Source of the DNA: Arthrobacter celericrescens
GTDB lineage: Bacteria; Actinomycetota; Actinomycetes; Actinomycetales; Micrococcaceae
Assembly: GCF_003614925.1 (NCBI RefSeq)
Contig: NZ_QYLP01000098.1
Location: forward strand, 20,928-84,927
Direction of reading: 5' to 3'
DNA length: 64,000 nt
Shown here piece after piece: positions 15,459 through 24,047 of this stretch. The notes beneath the pieces are model-generated. The model saw only the letters and a list, made by a program, of their open reading frames with translations. It did no database searches and was not told where the DNA came from. Positions within the stretch are counted from its first letter, which is position 1; each line of letters begins with the position of its first letter. Made by a program: the position numbers and the translations under genes.

Positions 15459-16075
15459 CATTGGAAAAGCACAGCAACACCTCCCGACGACGCTTCCTCG
15501 CCGCCGGGGGAGCGGCCCTCGCGGCACTGACCGTTGGCCTCTCGGCCTGCGCCCCGCAGGAAGACAACCTTGCCAAGCAGGCGAACGTGGGCGACAACAA
15601 GAACTACATCGCCGGTGACGGCTCCGTCACCGAGTTCGCCAAGGCCGAACGCTCGGCCCCGGTGCAGATTGACGGTACCCTGTTCGACGGCACCGCGGTG
15701 AAGGCCGCAGACCTCCTCGGCCAGGTAACGGTGCTGAACTTCTGGTTCGCGGCCTGCGCCCCCTGCCGGGTCGAGGCGCCGATCCTTGAGGGCCTGCACC
15801 AGGACTTCAAAACCAAGGGCGTCCAGTTCTTCGGCGTGAACCTGCGCGATGAAAAAGCCACCGCCGAGGCCTTCGAGAAGAGCTTCAGCCTGACGTACCC
15901 GAGCTTCAACGACAAGAACGGCTCCGTGCTGCTCTCCGTTTCCGGCCTGGTTCCGCCGAATGCCGTGCCCACCACGCTCGTCCTGGACAAGGAAGGCCGG
16001 GTTGCCTCCCGCGTCCTGGGCGAAGTCGAGAAGGGCACCCTGAAGGCCCTCATCAGCGCCGCGGCAGCCGAGTAG
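15455..16075 (+). CDS. TlpA/ResA-like thiol-disulfide protein, lipoprotein
   Basis: 206 residues. A twin-arginine leader (SRRRFLAAGG) ends in a lipobox, LSAC, with Cys32; so it is exported, probably by Tat, and lipid-anchored outside the membrane. The thioredoxin domain has the redox pair CAPC (Cys101, Cys104) and VPPNAVPTTLVLD with the cis-Pro. The role is to reduce apocytochrome c cysteines before haem attachment. The ATG overlaps the upstream stop (ATGA) and CcdA follows 14 bases after its stop. Confidence 0.9.
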   Translation: MTLEKHSNTSRRRFLAAGGAALAALTVGLSACAPQEDNLAKQANVGDNKNYIAGDGSVTEFAKAERSAPVQIDGTLFDGTAVKAADLLGQVTVLNFWFAACAPCRVEAPILEGLHQDFKTKGVQFFGVNLRDEKATAEAFEKSFSLTYPSFNDKNGSVLLSVSGLVPPNAVPTTLVLDKEGRVASRVLGEVEKGTLKALISAAAAE

Positions 16076-16089
16076 GCGGCCGGACGAAC

Positions 16090-16845
16090 GTGAACAGCCC
16101 CTTCGCGGAGACCATCCTCAACGGTTCCCTCCTCCTGGCCATCCCGGTGGCCCTGCTGGCCGGACTCGTCTCCTTCCTTTCGCCGTGCGTGCTGCCCCTG
16201 GTGCCCGGGTACCTGGGCTACGTCACCGGGCTGACCGGCGTCGACCTCCAAAAGCAGCGGCGCGGCCGCATGCTTGCCGGAATCGGGCTGTTCGTGCTCG
16301 GCTTCTCCGTGATCTTCGTCCTGCTCGGCGGCGCCTTCGGCCAGCTCGGCACGCTGCTTTCCGGCCCGCAGAACGCCTGGATCACCCAGCTGCTGGGCAT
16401 TCTGGTGATCGTCATGGGCGTCGTCTTCATGGGCGGTTTCAGCTGGCTGCAGCGTGACGCGAAGATCCACGCGAAGCCCCCGGCCGGTCTGTGGGGTGCG
16501 CCGCTGTTGGGCATCACCTTCGGCCTGGGCTGGGCACCGTGCATCGGTCCGACCTATTCGGCCGTGCAGCTGCTGAGCATGTCCGGCGGCTCCTCCGCCG
16601 CCAAGGGCGCCCTGCTTGCCTTCGTGTACAGCCTGGGCCTGGGCGTGCCGTTCCTGCTGATCGCCCTCGCCGTGCGCAAGGGCGCCGGCATCATGTCCTT
16701 CTTCCGCAAGCACCGCCTGGCGATCCAGCGGGCCGGCGGGGCCATCCTGATCCTCCTGGGGATCCTGATGGCCAGCGGAGTGTGGGGTGCCTGGGTCACC
16801 GGGCTGCAGTACTGGTTCCAAACCGATGTGAAGTTGCCGATCTGA
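16090..16845 (+). CDS. ccdA: Cytochrome c biogenesis protein CcdA
   Basis: 251 residues, about six membrane helices. The two redox cysteines lie in LSPCVLPLVPG (Cys33) and GWAPCIGPT (Cys151). CcdA carries electrons from cytoplasmic thioredoxin across the membrane to the ResA-like protein encoded just upstream. GTG start. Its stop overlaps the resB start (TGATG), showing one operon. Confidence 0.93.
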   Translation: MNSPFAETILNGSLLLAIPVALLAGLVSFLSPCVLPLVPGYLGYVTGLTGVDLQKQRRGRMLAGIGLFVLGFSVIFVLLGGAFGQLGTLLSGPQNAWITQLLGILVIVMGVVFMGGFSWLQRDAKIHAKPPAGLWGAPLLGITFGLGWAPCIGPTYSAVQLLSMSGGSSAAKGALLAFVYSLGLGVPFLLIALAVRKGAGIMSFFRKHRLAIQRAGGAILILLGILMASGVWGAWVTGLQYWFQTDVKLPI

Positions 16846-18521
16846 TGAGCGAGCCCGTGGAAGACACCAAGAAATCCAAGACCCTCGAGGACGCCAAGGC
16901 CGGGGCAGCACTGCCCACACTCGGCCTCAAGGGCATGCTCCGCTGGGCCTGGACCCAGCTGACCAGCATGCGCACCGCGCTGTTCCTGCTGCTCCTGCTG
17001 GCGGTGGCCGCCGTTCCGGGTTCGCTGTTCCCGCAGCGACCGGCCAACCCCGCCGTCGTCACGCAGTACATCAAGGACCACCCGGATTACGGCAAGATCC
17101 TGGATGCAGTCCAGCTCTACGACGTCTACTCCTCGGCCTGGTTCTCGGCCATCTACCTCCTGCTGTTCATCTCCCTGATCGGCTGCGTGACCCCGCGCGC
17201 CATCGCGCACTACAGGGCGGTGCGCTCCCAGCCGCCGCGGACCCCGAAGCGGCTGTCCCGCCTTCCGGAGTACGGCACCCTGGTGGTCCCCGCCGACGCC
17301 GGGATCCCGGCGTCGCGCGCCATCACCGATGCCGCCGCGCTGCTCAGGAAGCGCGGCTACCGCGTGGAGGTCAGGGACGCCGACGGCGACCGGCCCTCCC
17401 TCGGTGCCGAACGCGGCTTCCTCAAGGAAGTGGGCAACCTCGTCTTCCACACCTCGCTGATCGGCGTGCTGGTGTCCGTGGCGATCGGCGGGCTGTTCGG
17501 TTACAGCGGCCAGCGCATCCTGGTGGAAGGGGACACGTTCGTGAACACCCTGGTGGGCTACGACCAGTTCAGCCCCGGAACCAACTTCCAGAGCAGCTGG
17601 CTGCAGCCCTACTCCATCCAGCTGGACAAGTTCGACGTGAAGTTCGACCGTGAATCGCCGGCCCATTTCGGCCAGCCCATCGACTTCACCGCACAGGTCA
17701 CCACCAAGGAAAACCCCGGCGCACCGGCCGAAAAGAAGGTCCTGAAGGTCAATGACCCCGTCACCCTCGGCGGCACCAGCATCTACCTCACCGGCAACGG
17801 CTACGCACCGGTCGTCACCGTCCGCGACGGCAAGGGCAACGTCGCGCTGCAGGGGCCCGTGGTGGCCAAGCTGCAGGGCGACAACTATTACTCCTCGGTG
17901 GTCATCAAGGTCCCCGACGCCAAGCCCGAGCAGCTGGGCTTTGCCGGCTTCTTCCTGCCCACCGCGTTCGTCACCGAACAAGGCGTGTCCTTCAGCGGCG
18001 ACCCGGAACTCATCAACCCGCAGCTCAGCCTGAACTCGTACTACGGCGACCTCGGCCTGGACAAGGGCACCCCGCAGAACGTGTTCGAGCTCGACGTCAA
18101 GGGCCTCACCCAACTCAACGGCCGCGACCTCCCCACCAAGGGCATCACCCTGGTACCCGGCAAGACGTACACCCTGCCGGACGGCAAGGGCAGCATCAGT
18201 TTCGACGGCGTCAAGAAGTACGTTGGCGTGGACATCCACCACAACCCGGGCCAGGTGAGTGCCCTGTTCTTCGCCCTGCTCGCCGTCGCCGGCCTGGTGG
18301 TCTCCCTCTACCTGAACCGCCGCCGCGTCTGGGTCCGCACGGGAACCCACGACGACGGACGCACGATGGTGGAGTACGGACTGCTGGCCCGCGGTGAAGA
18401 CCACCGCCTGGCCGGCGAATCCGCCGCGATCCGTGAACTGTTCCAGCGCGAATGGCAGCTGGGGCCGGACGCCCCCGAAACTTCCGACACCGTCGCCTCG
18501 ACAAAGACTAAGGACCAGTAA
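16845..18521 (+). CDS. resB: Cytochrome c biogenesis protein ResB
   Basis: 558 residues. A cytoplasmic N-terminus of about 45 residues is followed by membrane helices (TALFLLLLLAVAAVPGSLFP; SAWFSAIYLLLFISLIGCV; LVFHTSLIGVLVSVAIGGLF), a large external domain, and a last helix near 475-495 (VSALFFALLAVAGLVVSLYL). ResB with CcsB forms the system II haem-lyase complex. The ATG overlaps the ccdA stop; a longer frame upstream is antisense-free but lies inside ccdA and is not used. The stop overlaps the ccsB start. Confidence 0.93.
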   Translation: MSEPVEDTKKSKTLEDAKAGAALPTLGLKGMLRWAWTQLTSMRTALFLLLLLAVAAVPGSLFPQRPANPAVVTQYIKDHPDYGKILDAVQLYDVYSSAWFSAIYLLLFISLIGCVTPRAIAHYRAVRSQPPRTPKRLSRLPEYGTLVVPADAGIPASRAITDAAALLRKRGYRVEVRDADGDRPSLGAERGFLKEVGNLVFHTSLIGVLVSVAIGGLFGYSGQRILVEGDTFVNTLVGYDQFSPGTNFQSSWLQPYSIQLDKFDVKFDRESPAHFGQPIDFTAQVTTKENPGAPAEKKVLKVNDPVTLGGTSIYLTGNGYAPVVTVRDGKGNVALQGPVVAKLQGDNYYSSVVIKVPDAKPEQLGFAGFFLPTAFVTEQGVSFSGDPELINPQLSLNSYYGDLGLDKGTPQNVFELDVKGLTQLNGRDLPTKGITLVPGKTYTLPDGKGSISFDGVKKYVGVDIHHNPGQVSALFFALLAVAGLVVSLYLNRRRVWVRTGTHDDGRTMVEYGLLARGEDHRLAGESAAIRELFQREWQLGPDAPETSDTVASTKTKDQ

Positions 18522-19540
18522 TGTTGTTCTCCATCAACGAGACCATGGGCCAGTACAGCGAGCTCTTCATGCTGCTGGCCGCAGGCACGTACACGGTGGC
18601 GTTTGTCGCCTTCGCCTGGGACCTGGCCAAGAGCAGCAAGACGCTGCGCGCCGTCGACCTGAAGGCCGCTGCCGCCGCCAAGGTGCCGGTCGCCGTCGGC
18701 AGCGCCGGTTCGGAAGCCGTCCCGGCAGCCGGGTCCGCGGAAGCACGCACCGCAGGTGCTGACATGCGCTACGCCGCCGAGCGCCGGGCACCTGCCCGCG
18801 TCGCGGTGGCCCTGACCATCCTCGGCGCGCTCATCCACGGTGCCGGCGTGGTCACCCGGGCCCTCGGCGCAGGCCGCGTGCCCTGGGGCAACATGTACGA
18901 ATTCCTCACCACCGGCGCGTTCGTTGCCGTGGTGGTCTTCCTGCTGGCCCTGGTCCGCCGCGACCTGCGCTTCCTGGGAACCTTCGTGATCGGCCTGGCC
19001 GTGATCATGCTCGTGGCCGCGTCCGTGGCCTACTGGACCCCGGTGGGCCACCTCGTCCCGGCGCTGCAGAGCTACTGGCTTGTGATCCACGTGTCCATCG
19101 CGGTGCTGTCCTCGGCGCTCTTCACGCTGACGTTCGCCATGTCCGCGCTGCAGCTGGTCCAGTCGCACCGGCAGAAGACGCTTGAGGCCGGCGGCGCCGA
19201 CAAGCTCGGCTTCATGCGCCTGGTTCCGGACGCCCTCAGCCTGGAGAACCTGTCCTACCGGATCAACACCGTGGCGTTCGTGGGCTGGACCTTCACCCTG
19301 ATGTTCGGCGCCATCTGGGCCGAGAAGGCCTGGGGCCGCTTCTGGGGCTGGGACACCAAGGAAGTCTGGACCTTCGTGATCTGGGTGGTCTACGCCGGTT
19401 ATCTGCACGCCCGCGCCACCCGCGGCTGGACCGGCACCCGCGCCGCTTGGCTGTCGATCGTGGGCTACCTGTGCGTGATCTTCAACTTCACGATCGTGAA
19501 CCAGTTCTTCAACGGCCTGCACTCGTACTCGGGCCTGTAA
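18521..19540 (+). CDS. ccsB: Cytochrome c biogenesis protein CcsB/CcsA (haem channel)
   Basis: 339 residues, about eight membrane helices. The tryptophan-rich haem-binding motif WGWDTKEVW is at about 274-282, and His residues flank it (LIHGAGVVTR; VIHVSIAVLS; GYLHARATRG). It moves haem outward and, with ResB, joins it to apocytochrome c. An Ala-rich cytoplasmic insert of about 40 residues follows the first helix. It is the last gene of the operon; a GC-rich terminator is at 19556-19579. Confidence 0.93.
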   Translation: MLFSINETMGQYSELFMLLAAGTYTVAFVAFAWDLAKSSKTLRAVDLKAAAAAKVPVAVGSAGSEAVPAAGSAEARTAGADMRYAAERRAPARVAVALTILGALIHGAGVVTRALGAGRVPWGNMYEFLTTGAFVAVVVFLLALVRRDLRFLGTFVIGLAVIMLVAASVAYWTPVGHLVPALQSYWLVIHVSIAVLSSALFTLTFAMSALQLVQSHRQKTLEAGGADKLGFMRLVPDALSLENLSYRINTVAFVGWTFTLMFGAIWAEKAWGRFWGWDTKEVWTFVIWVVYAGYLHARATRGWTGTRAAWLSIVGYLCVIFNFTIVNQFFNGLHSYSGL

Positions 19541-19555
19541 AGCGGTTTAGGGCGG

Positions 19556-19579
19556 CGCCGGGCGGTTCGCCCGGCGTTT
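19556..19579 (+). terminator. Terminator after ccsB
   Basis: Stem CGCCGGGC / GCCCGGCG (19556-19563, 19569-19576) with a 5-base loop followed by TTT. It lies between convergent genes and could serve both. Confidence 0.7.
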
Positions 19580-19603
19580 CCCGTTTTGGGGCCGCTTTAG
19601 CCC

Positions 19604-19972
19604 TTAGGCGTCGCCGTCGGACGCCGACTCGCCCCCGAGCTTGCGTTCCCGCTCCTCGAGTTCCTTCCGGAGCTTCTTCAGCCGTTCCGCTTCGCTTTGG
19701 TTTCGGCGCCGGATTTCGAGGTTGCGCAGGAACTCGGGGTCGTCGTCGGGCGCGGTCGGGTGGCCCGGGAAGACCTGCTGGACGGCCCGTCCGCCGTACG
19801 GACGTCCGAAGATGAACCACAGGATGGCTCCCAGGACCGGAAGCACCACCATCACAACGATCCACGCCGGCTTGGAGATGCCCCGGACGTAGCGCCCGTC
19901 TGTGCGAATCACATCCACCAGGCCATACACGAAGACCAACAGGACGAGGATGACTGCAATAACGCGCGGCAT
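19604..19972 (-). CDS. PLD nuclease N-terminal (PLDc_N) domain membrane protein
   Basis: 122 residues. Two helices (VIAVILVLLVFVYGLVDVI and AWIVVMVVLPVLGAILWFIF) with FGRPYGG right after, the signature of the PLDc_N anchor found in cardiolipin synthases but here without a catalytic domain. The C-terminal half is a charged coiled-coil-like stretch (RRNQSEAERLKKLRKELEER). Function unknown; it follows the cytochrome c genes convergently, as in other actinobacteria. Confidence 0.82.
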   Translation of the reverse strand: MPRVIAVILVLLVFVYGLVDVIRTDGRYVRGISKPAWIVVMVVLPVLGAILWFIFGRPYGGRAVQQVFPGHPTAPDDDPEFLRNLEIRRRNQSEAERLKKLRKELEERERKLGGESASDGDA

Positions 19973-20041
19973 ACCTTCAAGTCTAGCGACCGTGTGAGGG
20001 CTGTGATGCCCGCCGGCGACGGCCGGCGGGCGTCCGGACGG

Positions 20042-20047
20042 TAAACT
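20042..20047 (+). promoter_or_regulatory. -10 element of leaderless DUF4229 transcript
   Basis: TAAACT ends six bases before the GTG start at 20054; no ribosome site is present, as expected for a leaderless mRNA. Confidence 0.5.
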
Positions 20048-20053
20048 TGATCC

Positions 20054-20362
20054 GTGGCTTTCCTCAAGTACTCCCTGATCCGTCTGGCGCTGTTCGTGCC
20101 GCTGTTCGTGCTGTGCCTTTTCCTGGGGACAGGCCCCATCCTGGCGGTGGTCTTCGCCGGGCTGATCGCCTTCGCGATCAGCTACCTTTTCTTCCAGAAA
20201 CAGCGCGACGCCGCCACGGCCGCCATGCGTGAACGTTTCTCCGGGCGGGCCAAGCCGCTGCGTTCGGCCGGCGAAGTCGACGACGCCGACGCCGAGGACC
20301 GCCTGGTGGACGAGCACCCCGAAGTCCGGGTCGAGAACGACCGGCGCCCCAAGGACGCCTGA
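20054..20362 (+). CDS. DUF4229 domain membrane protein
   Basis: 102 residues with two helices (LIRLALFVPLFVLCLFLG and ILAVVFAGLIAFAISYLFF) and a charged tail rich in Asp/Glu/Arg. It matches the small actinobacterial DUF4229 family often encoded next to menA; role unknown. GTG start, no ribosome site, TAAACT -10 six bases upstream. Confidence 0.85.
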   Translation: MAFLKYSLIRLALFVPLFVLCLFLGTGPILAVVFAGLIAFAISYLFFQKQRDAATAAMRERFSGRAKPLRSAGEVDDADAEDRLVDEHPEVRVENDRRPKDA

Positions 20363-20374
20363 GCTTTACGGGAG

Positions 20375-20408
20375 AATCCCCGGCCAGAGGACTGGCCAGG
20401 GATTTTTT
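20375..20408. terminator. Terminator shared by DUF4229 gene and menA
   Basis: AATCCC-GGCCAG...CTGGCC-GGGATT stem with six T on the plus strand and A-rich end on the other; it sits between the convergent stops at 20362 and 20415. Confidence 0.85.
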
Positions 20409-20414
20409 CGACCC

Positions 20415-21293
20415 CTAGAAGCCCACGCTCAACACCAGGCCGAGCGAGAACAGCAGGCTGTAGCCGAGGTTGATCAGGCCGGTCTGCTTGAGCACCGGAA
20501 TGAGGTTCTTGCGCTTGCCGTTGACCATGAGCCAAGCGGGCGTCAGGCAGGCCGGGACCAGGAGCAGCACAATCAGCATCCAGGGCTTGGTGGGCGCGAG
20601 GACCACCACCAGGAGCAGCGCCAGGGCCAGCATGAGCACATAGCTCTCGCGTGCGTGCCGGTCGCCCAACCGCACCGCCAGGGTCTTCTTGCCGGCGATG
20701 GTGTCCGTAGGGATGTCCCGGACGTTGTTGGCCATGAGGAGCGCACAGGCGATCAGCCCGGTGCCAATGGCGCCGATGACCGCGGGAAGGCTGACCTGCC
20801 CGGCCTGGGTGTAGGTGGTGCCCAGGGTGGCCACGAGGCCGAAGAACACGAACACGAACACGTCGCCGAGGCCCATGTAGCCGTAGGGGTTCTTGCCGCC
20901 GGTGTAGCCCCAGGCCGAAAGCACGCAGCCCAGGCCGACCAGGATCAGCCACCAGGCCTGGGTGATGAGCACCAGGACCAGGCCCACCAGCATGGCCAGC
21001 CCGAACGCGCCGAAGGCGGCCCACTTCACGTCCTGGGCCTTGGCTACTCCGGATCCCACCAAGCGCAGGGGACCGACGCGCTCCTCGTCGGTTCCGCGGA
21101 TGCCGTCGGAATAGTCGTTGGCATAGTTGACGCCGATCTGCAGCAGCAGGGCCACCAAAGCCGCAAGGATCGCGTTGAACAGGTGGAACGACTGCAGTTC
21201 GTAGGCGGCCGCGGTGCCGATAAGCACCGGGGCGATCGCCGCTGGCAGGGTGCGCGGCCGGGCGCCTTGGATCCATTGTGCAGCTGTTGCCAC
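20415..21293 (-). CDS. menA: 1,4-dihydroxy-2-naphthoate polyprenyltransferase MenA
   Basis: 292 residues, eight or nine membrane helices. Prenyl-diphosphate/Mg motifs are NYANDYSDG at about 57-64 and NNVRDIPTDTIAGKKTLAV near 190. It joins dihydroxynaphthoate to a polyprenyl chain in the membrane, giving demethylmenaquinone. The GTG at 21293 was chosen because ACGAGG lies eight bases upstream; sequence before it is not conserved. menE and menB follow upstream on the same strand. Confidence 0.93.
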   Translation of the reverse strand: MATAAQWIQGARPRTLPAAIAPVLIGTAAAYELQSFHLFNAILAALVALLLQIGVNYANDYSDGIRGTDEERVGPLRLVGSGVAKAQDVKWAAFGAFGLAMLVGLVLVLITQAWWLILVGLGCVLSAWGYTGGKNPYGYMGLGDVFVFVFFGLVATLGTTYTQAGQVSLPAVIGAIGTGLIACALLMANNVRDIPTDTIAGKKTLAVRLGDRHARESYVLMLALALLLVVVLAPTKPWMLIVLLLVPACLTPAWLMVNGKRKNLIPVLKQTGLINLGYSLLFSLGLVLSVGF

Positions 21294-21358
21294 GTGTTGT
21301 ACCTCGTGTTGTTCGCGGTGGGGCCGGACGGGACCGGCGGTGGATGCGGGGAACTTGT

Positions 21359-22480
21359 CTATTCTGCCTGATGCTGTTCGCTGAGCAGTGCGCCCATGGC
21401 GAGCCGGTCCGGTTTCCCGTTGGGCAGCATCAGCAGCGCGGGCGCGGTGATGACGGTTTTCGGCGCCAGTGCCCCGAGGGCCGAACGCCCGGCGTCGAGC
21501 AGCTCGTCCGGGCTGGCAGCCGCCGGTTCGCCGACCGCAAGATAGGCGGCCACCGCCTGGCCCCATTCCGCGGAAGGCACGCCGGCAACGAACGCCGCGC
21601 TGACGCCGTCGAGCTTTTCCAGCTCAGCCTGCACATGCGCGGCGGAGACCTTGACGCCGCCGGTGATGATGACGTCGTCGGCCCGGCCCAGGACGGCGAG
21701 CCTGCCATCGGGGGAGAGCTCGCCGAGGTCCCCGGTGCGGTACCAGCGGGCGCCGTCCTCTTCGAAGAAGCCGGACCCGGTGGGGGCGTCCAGGTAGCCG
21801 GCGGCGAGGGTGCTGCCGCCCAGCAGGATGCGGCCGTCCCCGTCGATCCGGACCTCGACGCCGTCCAGCGGCTCGCCGTCGTACACGCAGCCGCCGCACG
21901 TCTCGGCGGAGCCGTAGGTGGTCACCACGTGGAGGCCGGCGTCGCGTGCTCCCTCCAGCAGCCCGGCCGGGGCAGGTGCGCCGCCGAGCAGGATCGCGTT
22001 GAAGCGCCGCAGCACGGCGAGGGTGTCGGCGGACGGGTCGTCGAGGAGCCGCTGCAGCTGGGTGGGCACGAGGGAGGTGAAGCGAATGGTGTCCGTCAGT
22101 TCCAGGGCAGCGGCGGTGAAGCCCTCCGGCGTGAACCCGTCGGCGAGGTCCATCGCCCAGGGGCGGGTCCCGGCGAACAGGGAACGCACCAGCACCTGGA
22201 TGCCCGCCACGTACTGCAGAGGCAGGGCCAGCAGCCACTGGCCTTCGCCGCGCAGTGCGATGGCGGTGGCCATGGAGGAGGCCGCGAGGGCGTCGACCGT
22301 GAGCACGGTGGCCTTCGGGGCGCCGGTGGATCCCGAGGTGCGCACCACCACGGCCGCGTCCTCGACGCCGGGGGTCTCCACGGGGACGGCCCGGACGGTC
22401 CCGTCGCGATCCGTGACAATCTCGACGGCGGGTCCCTCGCCTTGCAGGGCAGCCGCGAGGGCCTTCAGGATGTCATCCAC
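21359..22480 (-). CDS. menE: o-Succinylbenzoate-CoA ligase MenE
   Basis: 373 residues, a compact member of the AMP-binding family. The P-loop TSGSTGAPKATVL is at about 48-60, TYGSAETCGG near 195, YRTGDLGEL near 250 and the C-terminal NGKPDR Lys motif near the end. It activates o-succinylbenzoate for menaquinone synthesis. The GTG start at 22480 has GGAG seven bases upstream. It is only ten bases from the menB stop, so the two genes are one operon; a short N-terminus compared with other ligases is normal for actinobacterial MenE. Confidence 0.92.
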   Translation of the reverse strand: MDDILKALAAALQGEGPAVEIVTDRDGTVRAVPVETPGVEDAAVVVRTSGSTGAPKATVLTVDALAASSMATAIALRGEGQWLLALPLQYVAGIQVLVRSLFAGTRPWAMDLADGFTPEGFTAAALELTDTIRFTSLVPTQLQRLLDDPSADTLAVLRRFNAILLGGAPAPAGLLEGARDAGLHVVTTYGSAETCGGCVYDGEPLDGVEVRIDGDGRILLGGSTLAAGYLDAPTGSGFFEEDGARWYRTGDLGELSPDGRLAVLGRADDVIITGGVKVSAAHVQAELEKLDGVSAAFVAGVPSAEWGQAVAAYLAVGEPAAASPDELLDAGRSALGALAPKTVITAPALLMLPNGKPDRLAMGALLSEQHQAE

Positions 22481-22490
22481 AGCCGGGCTC

Positions 22491-23444
22491 CTAGAAGTAG
22501 TAGGGGAAGGCGGACCAGTCCGGGTCCCGTTTCTGCAGGAACGCCTCCTTGCCTTCAACGGCCTCGTCGGTCATGTACGCGAGCCGGGTGGCTTCGCCGG
22601 CGAAGACCTGCTGGCCGGCCAGGCCGTCGTCGGCAAGGTTGAAGGCGAACTTGAGCATGCGGATGGCCTGGGGCGACTGGCGGGCGATGTCCGCGGCGTA
22701 CTCCAGGGCCACCTCTTCGAGGCGCTCGTGCTCCACCGCTTCGTTCACCGCGCCCATGCGGACCATGTCCTCCGCGGAATATTCGCGGGCCAGGAAGAAG
22801 ATTTCCCGGGCGGCCTTCTGGCCGACCTGGCGGGCGAGCAGCGCCGAACCGTAACCGGCGTCGAAACTTCCCACCGTGGCGTCCGTCTGCTTGAACTTGC
22901 CGTGCTCGCGGGAGGCGATGGTGAGGTCGCTGACGACGTGCAGCGAGTGCCCGCCGCCGGCCGCCCAGCCGTTGACGACGGCGATGACCACCTTGGGCAT
23001 GGTGCGCATGAGCCGCTGGACTTCCAGGATGTGCAGGCGCCCGGCCCGGGCGGGGTCGATGGTTTCCTGGGTCTCGCCGTCGGCGTAGCGGTAGCCGTCC
23101 CGGCCACGGATGCGCTGGTCGCCGCCTGAGCAGAAGGAGTGCCCGCCGTCCTTCGGGGAGGGGCCGTTTCCGGTGAGCAGCACGGTGGCGACGTCGGGGG
23201 TCATCCGGGCGTGGTCCATGGCGCGGTAGAGCTCATCCACGGTGCCGGGGCGGAAGGCGTTGCGGACGTCCGGCCGGTTGAAGGCAATGCGCACGGTGGG
23301 CAGGTCCCGGATGATGGTGCCGGCTTCGTCGCGTTCCACCTGCCGGTGGTAGGTCATGTCCTGGAAGTCGTCGAATCCGGAAACCGTGCGCCAGTGCGCG
23401 GGGTCGAAGACATCGGATACCTTGGCGGGGAAGTCGTTGCTCAC
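22491..23444 (-). CDS. menB: 1,4-dihydroxy-2-naphthoyl-CoA synthase MenB
   Basis: 317 residues of the crotonase fold. FCSGGDQRIRG, NGWAAGGGHSLHVVSDL and TVGSFDAGYGSALLAR are MenB-specific, the last with the catalytic Asp and Tyr region. It closes the second ring of the naphthoquinone. The C-terminal RDPDWSAFPYYF is the typical MenB tail. GTG start at 23444 with weak ribosome site. First gene of the menB-menE pair. Confidence 0.94.
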   Translation of the reverse strand: MSNDFPAKVSDVFDPAHWRTVSGFDDFQDMTYHRQVERDEAGTIIRDLPTVRIAFNRPDVRNAFRPGTVDELYRAMDHARMTPDVATVLLTGNGPSPKDGGHSFCSGGDQRIRGRDGYRYADGETQETIDPARAGRLHILEVQRLMRTMPKVVIAVVNGWAAGGGHSLHVVSDLTIASREHGKFKQTDATVGSFDAGYGSALLARQVGQKAAREIFFLAREYSAEDMVRMGAVNEAVEHERLEEVALEYAADIARQSPQAIRMLKFAFNLADDGLAGQQVFAGEATRLAYMTDEAVEGKEAFLQKRDPDWSAFPYYF

Positions 23445-23466
23445 CCTGACGAGTTTAGTTACCGGC

Positions 23467-23904
23467 TCAGCTGATGCAGAACTCGTTGCCCTCCGGGTCC
23501 GCCATGGTGTGCCATTCGTGCGGGCCCTGGTTGGCCGTCCACAGGTGCCGGGCGCCGCGCGCCTCCAACTCGGCCCGGACCTCGTCCTTGTCGCGGCCGC
23601 CCAGGCGCACGTCCCAATGCACCCGGTTCTTGACCGTCTTTTCCTCGGGAACGACCTGGAACAGGAACCGCTTGCCGGTGGCCTTGTCCTGGTCTTCCGA
23701 CGGAATGATGGCGGCGCCCGTCCTCCACACGAGCTTGCCCTTGTGGGTGGTGGTCTCGTCCTCCGTGGCGAAGCCCTGCTCGACCATCGAACGGATGAAC
23801 GCTTCGTCCTGGGCCTCCACGACCCAGTCGAGCGTTTCGGCCCACCAGTCGGCGAGCATGTGGGGATCCTTGCAGTCGACTACAACCTGGAAGTTCAGTG
23901 CCAT
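23467..23904 (-). CDS. VOC family protein (glyoxalase-like)
   Basis: 145 residues with two betaalphabetabetabeta modules: FQVVVDCKDPHMLADWWAET at the start and MADPEGNEFCIS at the end, the latter a typical final strand of glyoxalase/bleomycin-resistance-like proteins. Substrate unknown. TAATTT (23911-23916 on the minus strand) ends six bases before the ATG, so the transcript is probably leaderless. Confidence 0.85.
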   Translation of the reverse strand: MALNFQVVVDCKDPHMLADWWAETLDWVVEAQDEAFIRSMVEQGFATEDETTTHKGKLVWRTGAAIIPSEDQDKATGKRFLFQVVPEEKTVKNRVHWDVRLGGRDKDEVRAELEARGARHLWTANQGPHEWHTMADPEGNEFCIS

Positions 23905-23969
23905 GCCCTGAAATTACGACGACGGCGGGCTGCAGGGTAGTGTTTTACGGACAGTTCCGGTCCGGGTTG

Positions 23970-24037
23970 CCCAACTGACTGGCAGTTGTTGTCGTCTTGA
24001 GCCCCCTCAAAACGACTACAACTGCGAGCTAGTTGGG
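23970..24037. repeat. Intergenic palindromic repeat, copy B (68 bp)
   Basis: Near-identical to copy A at 4684-4749: CCCAACTGACT then GCAGTTGTTGTCGT, an AGCCCC loop core, and ACTGCGAGCTAGTTGGG at the end. Differences are a few substitutions and two extra loop bases. It lies between a gene start (VOC) and a gene end (CPBP), not between convergent genes. Confidence 0.85.
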
Positions 24038-24047
24038 GACGGAGGCC

